Positions 12,277 through 23,500 of a stretch of 64,000 nt of DNA are shown in pieces. A model generated the notes under the pieces. The model saw nothing but the letters and a program-made list of their open reading frames with translations, did no database searches and had not been told where the DNA came from. The DNA is taken from assembly GCA_039619475.1 (NCBI GenBank), contig CM077115.1:38512444-38576443 (forward strand), read 5' to 3'. The stretch comes from Icerya purchasi (lineage: Eukaryota > Arthropoda > Insecta > Hemiptera > Monophlebidae). The position numbers were made by a program, and so were the translations under genes. Numbering within the stretch: position 1 is the first letter of the stretch; every line of letters begins with the position of its first letter.

Positions 12277-12660
12277 TCGTCGCGATAGCCTAGTTGCTAG
12301 AGAGCGCTTGGCTTCCGTTGCGGAAGTCTCGGGTTCGATCCCGGGCGACAACAGACATTATTACGAAAATTAAATAAAATACTCGCTAATGATCACGTGG
12401 AAGGCATTGGCGAACCACCACGTATACCACCGTATGCGCATTAATTAATACACAGCCGGCAGACACGGGACTGCACTTTCAGCGCGATAACAAGCAACGA
12501 TACAATCAGTTCACTGATGTAGTCTTGCTGGTTTACACTTGCGTTGGGTATAACAACTGCCATGAGAGCCCTATTCCGTATAGCTAGAACGTACGTATAG
12601 GTAGTCGCGACGTTCGGAATCAAGCAATAATACTGGCGGCGGGGGGGGGGGGTCGATTCA
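12277..12660 (+). mobile_element. tRNA-derived SINE, copy 1
   Basis: The first 77 bases look like a tRNA. A GTCGC...GCGAC end pairing encloses an A box (TAGCCTAGTTGCTAGAGAG) and a B box (GGGTTCGATCCCGGG). The T arm does not fold properly with a seven-base loop, so this is a SINE head rather than a working tRNA. The body contains AGCGCGATAACAAGC and GATGTAGTC, both also found in the inverted copy at 31630-32044. A G11 run is at about 12640-12650. Confidence 0.72.
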
Positions 12661-12664
12661 TTAA

Positions 12665-13670
12665 GTATCTTGCGACATGTACTACATTTTCCTCTTCCAT
12701 CAAGCTGTACGGTTCCATACTTCTTTAAATTCATTTGAAAATATTGAACTTTATTTTTAGATATTCTGTGAAGTAAGCGAAATTCTTTGATACAAACAAA
12801 ACTATCCCGGTCATTGTCGTTTTCACATCGGGTCCCACGTGAGTTCTCTTGGCTTTTCGTGAAATAGCGCCTTTTTCATCTTGTCGAAATCTGCGTTATT
12901 GAACAGGAAGTACTATAATGAGGTAGCTCAAATAATTCATCGTACTACTTCAATTAATACATTTTTTTTTATCTCTTTCAATACGTTATCAAAACATTCA
13001 ACGTGAGCAGTTACGATCATTTCTTATTTCAGGAGTGTGTGCTTGTTCTCAATTTTTATTCACGTCTGAGGTACACCGGATTTTCTTATTTTTTTTTATT
13101 TTGCAGTTAATTTCGATTTTTAACAATTGCAAGATATTCTTTCTGGTTAATGAAACGAAATGGTAATTAACGTTTTTGTCTGAAATATTATGCTGGTATG
13201 TATCGTCAGTCACTAGACCATTTTAAATTCCTTTCACTAGTTCGGCATGTAAACCCTAGAGGCACTATGGTATATTCGTCTAGTATTGTAAACTTGCCAA
13301 ATGAAAACTTTTTAACTAGCTGGCATATGTTAACCAGTATTATTTCTATACTCTTTTCGTCATTAAACATGTTTATTTTTAAGTAATACTTTATAGACGA
13401 GCATTAAAAACTTGCAGCATATGTACGTTTTAAAGTTCACACACTTTCGAAAACTATTAGTCAACGGACATTGATAGACAATTGCGATCGGCTTAAAAAT
13501 TAACCGAACAAATGCATTTTAGTGTCTATACACAAGTTCTAGCTAGCATACAAACTGAGAATAGTTCTAAAAAAGAAGTGCGAATGGTAGGAAAAAAATC
13601 ATTCCTATAATAGGAATAGTAACTTTGTGTGGCCAACCAAGTATACCTCTGTGAGAGGGCTCCGTGACCA
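12665..13670. other. AT-rich spacer, nothing recognised
   Basis: No coding or repeat signature can be supported here. It separates the SINE from the hAT-like pseudogene. Confidence 0.4.
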
Positions 13671-13689
13671 TGAATCAGTCTCACTGAGT

Positions 13690-14620
13690 GATAAAGAGCC
13701 TATTGAAAATCACGGTAATTTTAGAGCTCCTGTTTATTTTTGAGAAAGAGATGGGAGATGAAAATTTACAAGCCCATTTCGAAACAACCAATTTTAATGC
13801 TATGTACATAATTCCAAAAACTGAAAACGAGATTATTAATGTATGCAATGACACTTCAGTGTCAAAAATATTGTGCAGAGTAAACAGATCCCAGTGTTTC
13901 GCGGAAAGACGAAAACAGGCGATATTTCTGAAATTAAATGTCACTTTGCGTTCATTACACTGATCCTCAGCAAAAAAGGTTAAGGAGGATTTTCTTCAAT
14001 TTTTGCCAATCAAAGAAGCCGCTGGAAGAGGAGTAGCTGTAAAAATGATTAATTCAATGAAGAAAATTGGAATTATCTCGAATTATTTGAAACGACAAAG
14101 ATACATCGGAGCCGGTGCAACGAGTGGGGAATTTAATAGTGTTTAAGTAATCATAGGGGAAATATACCATTGGCTTTGCACTTGCATTGCAGCTCACATA
14201 TTCTTAATCTTGCTATTACTCGTGAATGCTCACTTCAGATAATTAGAAACTGTTTAGGAATTGTTTACAGTACTTATTTATTTTTCAGGGTGCCACAAAT
14301 AGTTTAAAAGTATTGAAAAAATCAGTAAATCAGTGGTTCCTGACAATCACAAAAAAACTCATGGCACAATTTTCCAGCAAGATGGATTGAATACCGCATG
14401 GTTCTCTTAAAACCTCCTTAGAATTATTTGATGTTATTATTGATAGCTTTTTACTTTACTTAATGGAATAATCACGAAGCCTATGTTATACGCTACGAAA
14501 AATGATATCGATTAAATGAAGTTTTTAGTATAAGTGGTCCATATACGCCTCTTACCACCAGCAGATAAACAAACATCTACAAATGAGAAAGAAGGAGAAA
14601 TGAAAACCTTAATTTAAAAA
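13690..14620 (+). pseudogene. hAT-type transposase relic (DUF4371/ZMYM-like)
   Basis: Across three frames the plus strand reads like the DUF4371 region of hAT-derived ZMYM-type proteins. An ISEIKCHFAFITLIL-like stretch near 13925 is followed, after a frameshift, by EDFLQFLPIKEAAGRGVA and MINSMKKIGIIS. Next come a GAGATSGEFNSV block (normally G-A-S-N-M-S-G) and an IYHWLCTCIAAHI block (normally the H-C-A-A-H motif). The order and spacing match the family. Several stops and shifts make it non-functional. Confidence 0.65.
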
Positions 14621-14811
14621 TATTCTGGTGATCTTCAATGTAGTACAGATAGTGCTTTTGAAGGAATGCTCGTTTAGCGTAGATTACTTTAAAGTAAATA
14701 TGTACTGTATTTTTTTATATTACGTACTATCTTTTATATTCTTGTTAAATACGTTACAATACACAATAATGTAAATTTAAGTAATCTGTACATACATTAT
14801 TATTTCCCATT

Positions 14812-14882
14812 AGCGGACATTTCTTAATACCGGACAAAATTTTTGGTCTTGCGACTGTCCGTTATTCAGAAGTTTTACTGTA
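14812..14882. repeat. Inverted-repeat end resembling a Tc1/pogo terminus
   Basis: Read outward on the minus strand, the end is TACAGTAAAACTTCTGAATA followed by ACGGACA. The same GGAC/GTCC words recur inverted at 14815-14860. Sequences of this form are typical transposon termini, but I could not find the partner end in the window. Confidence 0.4.
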
Positions 14883-15360
14883 TTTTTGTACTTTTTTTAT
14901 TAGAAAAATTATATTTTAGGTATATAGGGTCGTCGTCAGCTTTATCTCTATCGGGGTTTATTCGTTATAAAAACCAATAAAAAGCGTCTTGTAATTTTAC
15001 CTGCGAACAGCTGTTTTCTAACCAATTTGAAAAATTTTCCGACTAAATCACTGCAAAATAAAATAATAAGGGTATATAAGGAGGTTTTTAAAATGTGCAC
15101 AACATATTCTCAGCAATTCACTTTAACAAAAAAAAATATATAAATAGGAAAAGTCCTTCTTTGTTTATTAACCGATTTTCTTTTTCTTTTTTTGTTTAGT
15201 AGCTATTAAAAAGCAGTTTGTTTTCTTATTTAAACATAAAATAAATATAAAAAAAATAAAAAATCAACTGTTTGTTACGATATTTTTGATTCGTTTATGG
15301 ATTTTTTTTTTGTTATATATATATATATATATTTATTGCATGCGTAGCGCATGATTTTCG
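14883..15360. other. AT-rich spacer
   Basis: Poly-A and poly-T tracts and a short (TA)n run at 15317-15332 are present. A TATATAAG sequence at about 15073 could be fortuitous. No gene is supported. Confidence 0.4.
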
Positions 15361-15520
15361 AACCGTCATTATGCGACAGAAGCAACTAAAATATACCGGT
15401 ACATTTTAGACGATTGTTTATGCGACCGCCCCCGCTGATCAGCTGAGAGCCAAGACCGATGCCTTTTTTTTTGCTTATTCGTTCCTCGCCGTTTCCAGGT
15501 ATCTGGAATTACCCGCTCGC

Positions 15521-15745
15521 ATGTTTTGCCTACCATATGTTTTATTGCTTTGCACTGCCGGTATTGCCGCCACTGACCCGTACATGAAAACACCACCAGA
15601 GTTGATAATTGACGACGTTCGAAAATCCAAAAATAATACTAAAGGCAGAACAAATTATCTATTAGGTCGTTGTCGAACGATCGCGCCATCAACACTGATT
15701 CGTATCATACTGAAAACATTAGCGTATTCTAGGAGAATTTTGTAA
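15521..15745 (+). CDS. Candidate small secreted protein, unrecognised
   Basis: The 74-codon ORF starts MFCLPYVLLLCTAGIAA, which looks like a signal peptide with a plausible cut after Ala17. The next residues are DPYMKTPPELIIDDV and then a basic, Asn-rich stretch. The 160 bases upstream are richer in CpG than their surroundings, which would suit a promoter. Against it, the last third reads like random basic sequence and merges with a tandem repeat that starts at about 15735. No good GTAAGT-type donor was seen, so it is unclear whether this is a whole gene, a first exon or chance. An ORF of nearly equal size lies on the opposite strand. Confidence 0.3.
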   Translation: MFCLPYVLLLCTAGIAATDPYMKTPPELIIDDVRKSKNNTKGRTNYLLGRCRTIAPSTLIRIILKTLAYSRRIL

Positions 15746-16010
15746 TTTCCGTACAACTTTTTCAAAATTATTTTCGTAGGAACCTAATTTAAACCTTAGC
15801 CAATATTTTAAAAAAAAAAATCAGCAAAATCAGTCGAACTGTTCTTGAGATAGATATTTTTCGCGAATTGTGCAATTTCCGTGCAATTTTTCTTATATTT
15901 TTTTTTTTTTTTTTTTTTTTGTAAACCTTCTCCTAAGAACTACGAATACAAGAGAAAAAAAAATTATCCAATTTGGTGCAGTCGTTCGGAAGTTATGCGC
16001 GTACATACAT
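15735..16010. repeat. Imperfect tandem duplication, about 130 bp units
   Basis: The segment around TTTGTAATTTCCGTACAAC (15738) recurs as TTGTGCAATTTCCGTGCAAT (15868). In each copy a partner stretch follows that includes CAGTCG and a run toward 'guttering' words such as GTTCTTGAGAT or GTTCGGAAGTTAT. This resembles the 3' UTR modules often found in insect LINEs. A poly-T run (15895-15920) separates parts of the second unit. Confidence 0.5.
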
Positions 16011-16019
16011 TTCGGCTAT

Positions 16020-17490
16020 TCATTTTTATATATGTGTAGAAGAAGAAGAAAATAAGCAAATTATTAAAAACAGAAACAGTTTTAAACAGCGGAAATGATT
16101 AAAACTGGCAAATTTGCATGAACGCGTAATTAATACTCATAAAATCTGCCTACTATTAAACGATGATGCGGTACACCAGGAAGTTTGTGTAAATTCTTTC
16201 AAACGTACAATGTGTCGAAAAAGTGCTGATCACGGTATAAAATGCTGAACAGTGCTAAAAGTACATTTTAGTTGTATTTCTTTTTCTGTTTTTTCCTATA
16301 GACATTTCGTAGGTCATATAATATTACACGCGCCGACATATACCCTAACATAGAAGGGTGAGACAAGCATCGCAGATCTTGGTTATATTATACAGGAGTT
16401 AAGACAACATCAAAATAACGGTAATTGTTACTGATTATAATATATGAAAAAAAAAATAGCCAATATCTATTTGTCGCCTGTACGGAATTTTTATAATAGC
16501 GCGCATTTACCGATAATACATTTATTATTCAAAGAAGTGCCGTTTTTTTTCTTTTTCGTGAGGAGGAGCAAGTCCAGACTCTCAGAACTCTTCCTTTAGC
16601 TGCGCCACTAGCGCGAGCGAACCCGAATACCCGACAAGTGGGAATGTATTAATCGGTAAACAAGAAAAGTGAACATACAAATATTTTTTGGCTATCATCT
16701 GTTTTTGGTCCAACGCTGTAAGTATCCGCGTGGCTGCTTCATTACGTATACCATAAGAAAAGAAAAACATAAACGAGCGTCTACGGTCTAAGATGAAAAT
16801 TACCACAATAATATGATAAGGCTGGTTTTGCTAGTTGAAAATTGCGAATTAATATCAACGTTTTGTACATGCGTAAACATTGAGACTTTTAGTTTTTCTG
16901 ATTATTCGTTATATATTATTTTAACTAAAGTGTTTCATTGTCATTTTTGCAAAGGCGCAACAGTTTATTTGAATAAAATTCACGAAACCGGATGACAATT
17001 TGTTACGTAATTAATTATCAATATGCAAAAGGAAAATTATATTTTTTTGCAGTTATAATTCTATATATACATTTTTGTCTTAATGTATACTTCAAATGTA
17101 TTTTTCTACTCCGTTTTGTATCATTCGCTAAAATAATCGATAACAATTTAAACCAGCGGTATCTCTTACAAAATATGCCTGTTGCATTATTAGTCAAAGC
17201 AGATTAAGTTTGCTCACAAAGAATATAGGAATTCCATTTGGTACAATCCATATAAATCAAAATTATATAAATCCATTCAATATCCCTGGATCGCCGTGAG
17301 ATGTTCCGATTTCGGATAGAGGGGTTAACAATCCTCGAAAATTTATAGTGCCGATATGTTGGTTACGATTTGGACAGATTACCATATTCTATGTGTAAGC
17401 AGGGGCTTAGTCAGTACCCTTTTTGTCCACAGCCAAATGATCGAAATAAGTTGGCAAACAATATTATATAATTCATTGATTAATCTTAGA
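16020..17490. other. Intergenic AT-rich sequence
   Basis: No supported coding sequence was found. The 74-codon minus-strand ORF at 16582-16806 has no family signature. Confidence 0.4.
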
Positions 17491-17506
17491 GTAGACCTTC
17501 CCCATG

Positions 17507-17778
17507 CATTGGCGCACCCAGGATTTGTCCCTGGGAAGGGCTAAAAGAGTAGCATATAGGAAAATATAAAAATGGAGGTCGAACATGTTTGGTATATATC
17601 TCTCTCTTCGCTCATTTATATATTTATTTTTATGTAAAAGGTATTATTTAAAAACACTTTATATTTTTATCAAATATTAATTTTTAATTTTCAAAAATGT
17701 TGCCATTATTAACGGTGTCCGTTTATTCCCTCTGGAGGGAGCTCCAGCCCCGTAGCACCCCCCTTGGGTGCGCCAATT
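17507..17778. mobile_element. hAT-like MITE with TIRs and 8-bp TSD
   Basis: The left end CATTGGCGCACCCAGG and the right end (reverse complement AATTGGCGCACCCAAGG) form inverted repeats. They are flanked by TCCCCATG (17499-17506) and TCCTCATG (17779-17786), an 8-bp target duplication with one mismatch. The length is 272 bp and there is no coding capacity. Confidence 0.8.
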
Positions 17779-18119
17779 TCCTCATGTAAAATAAGTTCGC
17801 TATTGGCTAAAAATAATATTGCCTTATACACTGGATTTTATATTCATTTATAATGTCTTCAAAAATTGCAATTTAACCTTGCTTTAATATTATCGAATAA
17901 ACAAATTAATACTTCCCCATAACTTCATTTTATACTGCAAGAACCGAGAAATATTTTTTTAATTAATGAATGTTCGCCGTTAGAGTGTAATTATAAGAGT
18001 GAAAATCTCACAGTTGAATTAAAATTTAATCAAAAACGTAAAACTATTCTTCATTAATTGAAAGAATTCATGTATGACAAAACGTCACTATGACGTAATC
18101 GCAGGAATTTTTTGTCTTA

Positions 18120-18453
18120 GGCTGACCGATGAAACATTCGCACACAGCCACTCTCGATGTAATCGGTGAAATCGTCGCGCGCAGCAGAAGGAGACAGAAC
18201 GAACCGCAGCTATCTTTCCCTTATCGCGCTTGTTCGTCACCCGCGCGTTCTATTCCGCTAACAAAACAACCCCGAACAGAGCGAGCAATGTCTTCCGTAT
18301 TTGCAGTTTATTGCTCGAACGTTCGAAAGGGTTGCGCATTTCACTTACGTGTTGGTTTTGTTTTTTCATTTAATCGGCGCGTTCGCAGTGTTTTATATCA
18401 GTCCAGTGCATGTATAACTTTATAATTCAGTAATCGAAATGTAGCGAGTGAAG
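18120..18453 (+). promoter_or_regulatory. Likely promoter and 5' non-coding exon of the DUF229 gene
   Basis: The block 18129-18330 is strikingly CpG-rich (GTCGCGCGCAGC, ACCCGCGCGTTC) compared with the AT-rich flanks. A TCAGT initiator-like sequence is at 18398-18402. A usable splice donor (GAAG|GTAAAAAG) is at 18453/18454. It would join to the acceptor TTTTTTAG at 18830-18831, giving a 378-base intron just before the first coding exon. The ORF across the CpG block is probably incidental. The transcription start and the donor are inferred, not shown. Confidence 0.5.
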
Positions 18454-18844
18454 GTAAAAAGGTACCGAAGTAAACAAAGACCGGTGGTAAATTCAATGTT
18501 TCGATTTAGGACTTGGAACATTTTGTTAAATTAATTTGAATTTTGATTATTAGTGATTGTTTTACATTATTTGAAATGCTGATATCTAAGAATTGTTAAC
18601 GCATTTCCGATTATTGTTTGTGTTTCTGCGAGTTCTTTACCGCGCGATAGTGCAGGTATATTGAAGTAAATATTTAATCTGTTTTTTTCTTTTTTTTTTT
18701 TTTCGAATATTATTTTGTCATTACTAATATAAAAAACCGAATAAGACATAAATCTACGTTATTTTCCATCTATTTTATAAAGATAACCATAATCGTAACA
18801 ATACGTATCGTGTTTTGTTTTTGTTTTTTAGCTGAACTTTAAGC

Positions 18845-18975
18845 ATGATATATTCGAAATGTCGGATACCGATTCGGTTTCAGCGGATATTGTTTTTCTT
18901 GATATTCTTCATATTGGTTTACTCACTGTGCAGCGTATTTTTCTCAAAATTATTTTCTAGTTATAACGCAACTCA
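18845..18975 (+). CDS. DUF229 gene exon 1: start and signal anchor
   Basis: This ATG is the first in the exon and reads MIYSKCRIPIRFQ, four basic residues, then ILFFLIFFILVYSLCSVFF, a single membrane segment. This is a type II signal anchor. The exon ends in CA before GTAAGTG (phase 2). An in-frame NAT glycosylation site is at residues 41-43. Confidence 0.88.
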
Positions 18976-20480
18976 GTAAGTGTAACTCATTTATTTCTCA
19001 CTGAAAAACATTATATGCGTGTATAAGTAAAATGAAAGAGCTAAAAGTAACGAAAAACAAAAACAAAAAAAAATAGGTTTACAGAGCGTTATTGTCATGT
19101 TCCAAAATTGGAAATTAACGATCCGGAAGTCACCGCATTTATTAAGTATCAACCGCCAATAAATTGTTCGGTTAAAGATTGGGTTCAAGTGGATGGTAAT
19201 ATAGCAAAAATAACCGACGAAGCGAAGAAAAAATATGGAAATATTGAGTGCCATTTTGTCGGTAAGTGAAAATATATTAGAAACGTTTTAACTTTTTTTT
19301 TTTTTCTTTATTACTTCGCTACCGTTAGAAAGAACTTGGTTATTTTCGAACAAAAGCTAAAAATTCACTTAGTTCTGGTGGAGAGTTAATACAGTTTTAT
19401 AGAAATTTTTTTTTTTTTTTTTTAAATTATAGATGTCGTACGATCCAGTGACTACAGTACCTTAGCCGGTGTTAAAACGATTAGTCACACGGAATATAAT
19501 TTAGAAGAGAGCGATTTTTTTCGTGTCAACTGTTTATCAAAACCAGACAAGCTGTAAGTTTTTCTTCCTTTTTTTTCTTTCTCGACGATAACGTTTTGTC
19601 TTCGCTAACTTCCGCAATAATTTTATCTATTTCATCGAATCTACACATACGTACGAACGCACACGCGTATATATGTATATGGGCGCGCGGCATATAAGAA
19701 TTATACAAATATTACTCTTCACCGCTTTACATCTCCTGTTACAACCAAATAATTTCCTACCAATAACCTAATAATTCTTCAGATTTTATTATGCTTCCTT
19801 ACATGGGCGTACCGAGGGGGGATTTGGGGGTTCAACCCCCTCCCCAAATAAAGACACTATACGGTCCTTTTATCTAGTTAAGTCTAGTTGCATTTAAAAA
19901 AAAGAAACACTGAGTCAAAGATTAAAGAAATATAGAAGATATCAGATAAAATTTCCCAGCCAAATCATGAGAAATTTCCCTCTCTTTTTCTCTCGCTCTC
20001 TCTCATGGCGTGCGCCTAATCGCTTCTCAATCATTTCGATGTTTTTCAGTACAAATCAGCTGTGACCCTAATAGTTTCGCTTCAAAAAGTGCCAATAGGA
20101 TATCTTCCATATATTTTGATTCATATTCATACAGTTGTGATAACTTATTCGATATTTATCTTAAAGGTAAACAAATAAAACAAAAATCACAATATTATTA
20201 AATGTATTAAAAATCGCTGACTAGTTTCGGCTACAACAGAGCCATAATCGTAGCTTTTGTTTTTTTTGTCAAGTGTTTTTTTTTTTTTTAAATGAACCGA
20301 TCCCCCTCCGAAAAACTGGCCTGGGTACGCCTATGCTTCCTTGTAATTCCCTTAGAGTTGTTACTGGTATACATTTTTTCCGGTATTTCTGAATTTAATC
20401 TTAGAGAACATTTCATCCACATTTTCGTGAAAAGAACTTGGAATCCACCATTATATTTAAAAGTTACCGTTTGAATGTAC

Positions 20481-20533
<53 letters not shown>

Positions 20534-23500
20534 TACGTATAATATATTATTTAATAAATAACATAGTAAACCAAATATAACAAGAAACAATATAGAATAC
20601 TAAATTGAAATCGTTTAAAGCGAAAATGTATGTTAAATTTTCAATGTACAACTTGTACTAAACGATTTACTATATACAATGAAACATAACCAACATTTTC
20701 GGGTTTTTCATATTCACGATTTTCAGATATCGTATAAGAAATGCGTCCGAAGGAATATGAGTAGGATGTTGAATGCGTGCGCAAAACTTCCGTTTATTGA
20801 ATAATTTTTTGTCAAAGAAGCTTTAACTGAGCCAAATTCCTTCAAACTAATGCATATTCAATCCTTTTTTTTTTTTTCTATGGCACACACGACGCCTAAA
20901 CTTATAGAGTGAAATTTTCACAGTGCCATTCGGTTTGATGAAAGATAAAGTAAAGAAAGAGTGCTTTTTATGATTACGACGAACAAAAATTTACCGCTAT
21001 ACTGATCATTAATTATTTTCAATGTGTTATATTGCCTTGCTCTATAATGTCTTGTTATCGTTCCTATACTGACTGTAATTTGCCGGTACTATTGATTATT
21101 AGCATCACTATACTGTTCAGTTTTGTTTTTTATTTATTTATTTTTTTTTTTTTTTTTTTATTTTTTTTTTTTTTTTATTTATTTTTTTTTTCTTTATCGG
21201 TAATGCATGAGTTTAGTTTTCCTTTTAGGGTTATATGTGTAACGTTAATAAAATTTCGTTGCATAATTATTTAATTTAAGATGGGAAAGTAGAATGGCTG
21301 GTATACGCTCCGACCAAGATGTATTTGACAGAACCGGCTGGAAATATCTGCCCGAAAATAGTCTCAAATTAAACGTGTTAATGTACGGATTTGATTCTTT
21401 GTCCAGACTTACATTTATTCGGAAATTGCCGAAAAGTTACCAGAAATTGAAGTCACTGGACGCTATAGTTTTGGAAGGTTATAATATCGTCGGTGACGGA
21501 ACGCCGCAAGCTATTATTCCAATTCTCACCGGTACGTTTCATTTATTTATTCTTATTAATGATAAAAGTTACCTCGTAGTATATTCTAAATATGTTAACA
21601 ATCGAAAAACTGTGTACTACCGGTAAAAAGTGCGTACTCGCACCGACGTCTAGGTTTTAACTAGGACGGCTGAAAGTGCAGAAATAACACTGATATGTGC
21701 ATAAAAAACTGCAAAAAGGTATATTATATGGTGATAGTGTTATATTCGATTCGTTGTAGACTTGACTGCACTCCTATCACATTACAGAGTGGCCAACTAA
21801 CCGGGCAAACCTAAGAATAAGCCGAGAATTTTATTATAAAATCGGGAAAAAGGTAAAAGAAAACCAAAAGATGTTTTTGATAAGTGAAAAAAAATCATTT
21901 AAGGTGAAAAGTAAAACCGTTTTTTAACATGATTTTTTGGGTATATTTATGTAGATGTATAAATAAATAACTTTTATTACTGATCTTGTTTGCAGTCTAA
22001 AAAAGGCAAAAAATGTAAGTTTTATTTACCGGTGCTAATAATACTTTTTAAAATTATACATGACGAAAACGGAAGTTGATTTATGAGAAATATTCGGAGG
22101 AATGAAGATCCTTTTTGGATATTTATAGTTATTGTACTTTGTGTTGTATAAATTCACCTTTATTAAAATTTAAAAATAAGACATTTTTTATATAAAGCAA
22201 GCGTTCGTGTTCACAACAACCGTTACTTATTCTTTACAGATATAGAAAACGCAGAACAACCCAGAGCTGAATGAAATTTGATTAGAATATTTCGAGTAGT
22301 ACATAATAGTTTAAATTTTAACGCAATTCCGTATTTCAGTTTACTAGAAAGAGACTGAATTCTCTTGGTAAAACTTTTGTTTGCTATGTGGGGCTTGGAG
22401 GCTTGAATTCCTAAATTGCATGAGTCGGATTCCTATGATTAAACATGTAAATGTTAGACTTCAAATAAGTTTTATAATTCGGAACTACCTTAACGGAAAA
22501 ATGCTGCCGTCAACATGTTATTAATTTCATTATTAATTTCGGCGATATCAAAGTAAGCATATATATGACTTGAATTAATGTCGTTATTTCAGGAGAATAT
22601 TTACCATGTGAATAAATTAGTTTAAAAAAAAAAAAAACTGAAAAATTCAATTTGTAATTTTTTCCTTCCCGCTGATATCTTATTTGTTCTCGTTTCAGTT
22701 TTTGTTGGGTTTGTTACTATATGAGTAGAAAAAGGTTCCTATTATACACTCTTGTATAATTTTACTTTCAGGAAAATCGTGAACATTTAGATCAGAAAAA
22801 CTGGAAATTTAATAATGATATTTGGGTGACACCTGGCGCATTGGTAGTTGTGTTCTGATAGGTTATGTCTGAATAGATGTGTATAAAATTGTTTAAGCTC
22901 ATTCATTGCTGTGTGCGAGTGTACTAACGATAAACGTATACTATATATCATAATCAGATAAAATGAAGAGTTCATGAAGACCGCTTTGGCCGTAACCTCA
23001 TTAACTTTAAAATATAGTGAGGAACGGAACAGGTTAATATATCCTGCAGTGGATAAACGAAGACTATTGAAGAAGAAGAAAAAGAGGGGGAGGAGAATTT
23101 CAATTCACAAAAAGATTGTGATATCTGATTACTGATAATAATTGATAAAAAATTACTGTGACATTTTTATCGTTCTACTTTAATTCTCTATAAAAGCGGT
23201 ATTAATTATTTCCGTGTACATTTGTAAATTATAATATTGAAATATCGTTTTCGAAAATGTTCTACAAAGTGTAACTGTGCATATTATATTCTCACATTTA
23301 TGAACTAATTTTATCTAAATAATGTTTAAAAATTAAATAATAAATCAGTCATAACAGACATAAAAAAATAATATATTTTATTAATTTATCAGCGACGTGT
23401 TTTGGAGCTAAAACTCGTAGTATGTTCACGGTGAATTAATAAACTAAACTGAGATTTAGTTTAGTTTCTGATGATGGAACGCTATAAAATAGTATTTTTA

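Noticed and set aside
12277..12353. Functional tRNA gene
   Set aside because: The A and B boxes are good, but the T arm cannot form a five-pair stem with a seven-base loop and the anticodon arm is poor. The sequence continues into a repeat body shared with 31630-32044, so it is a SINE head.
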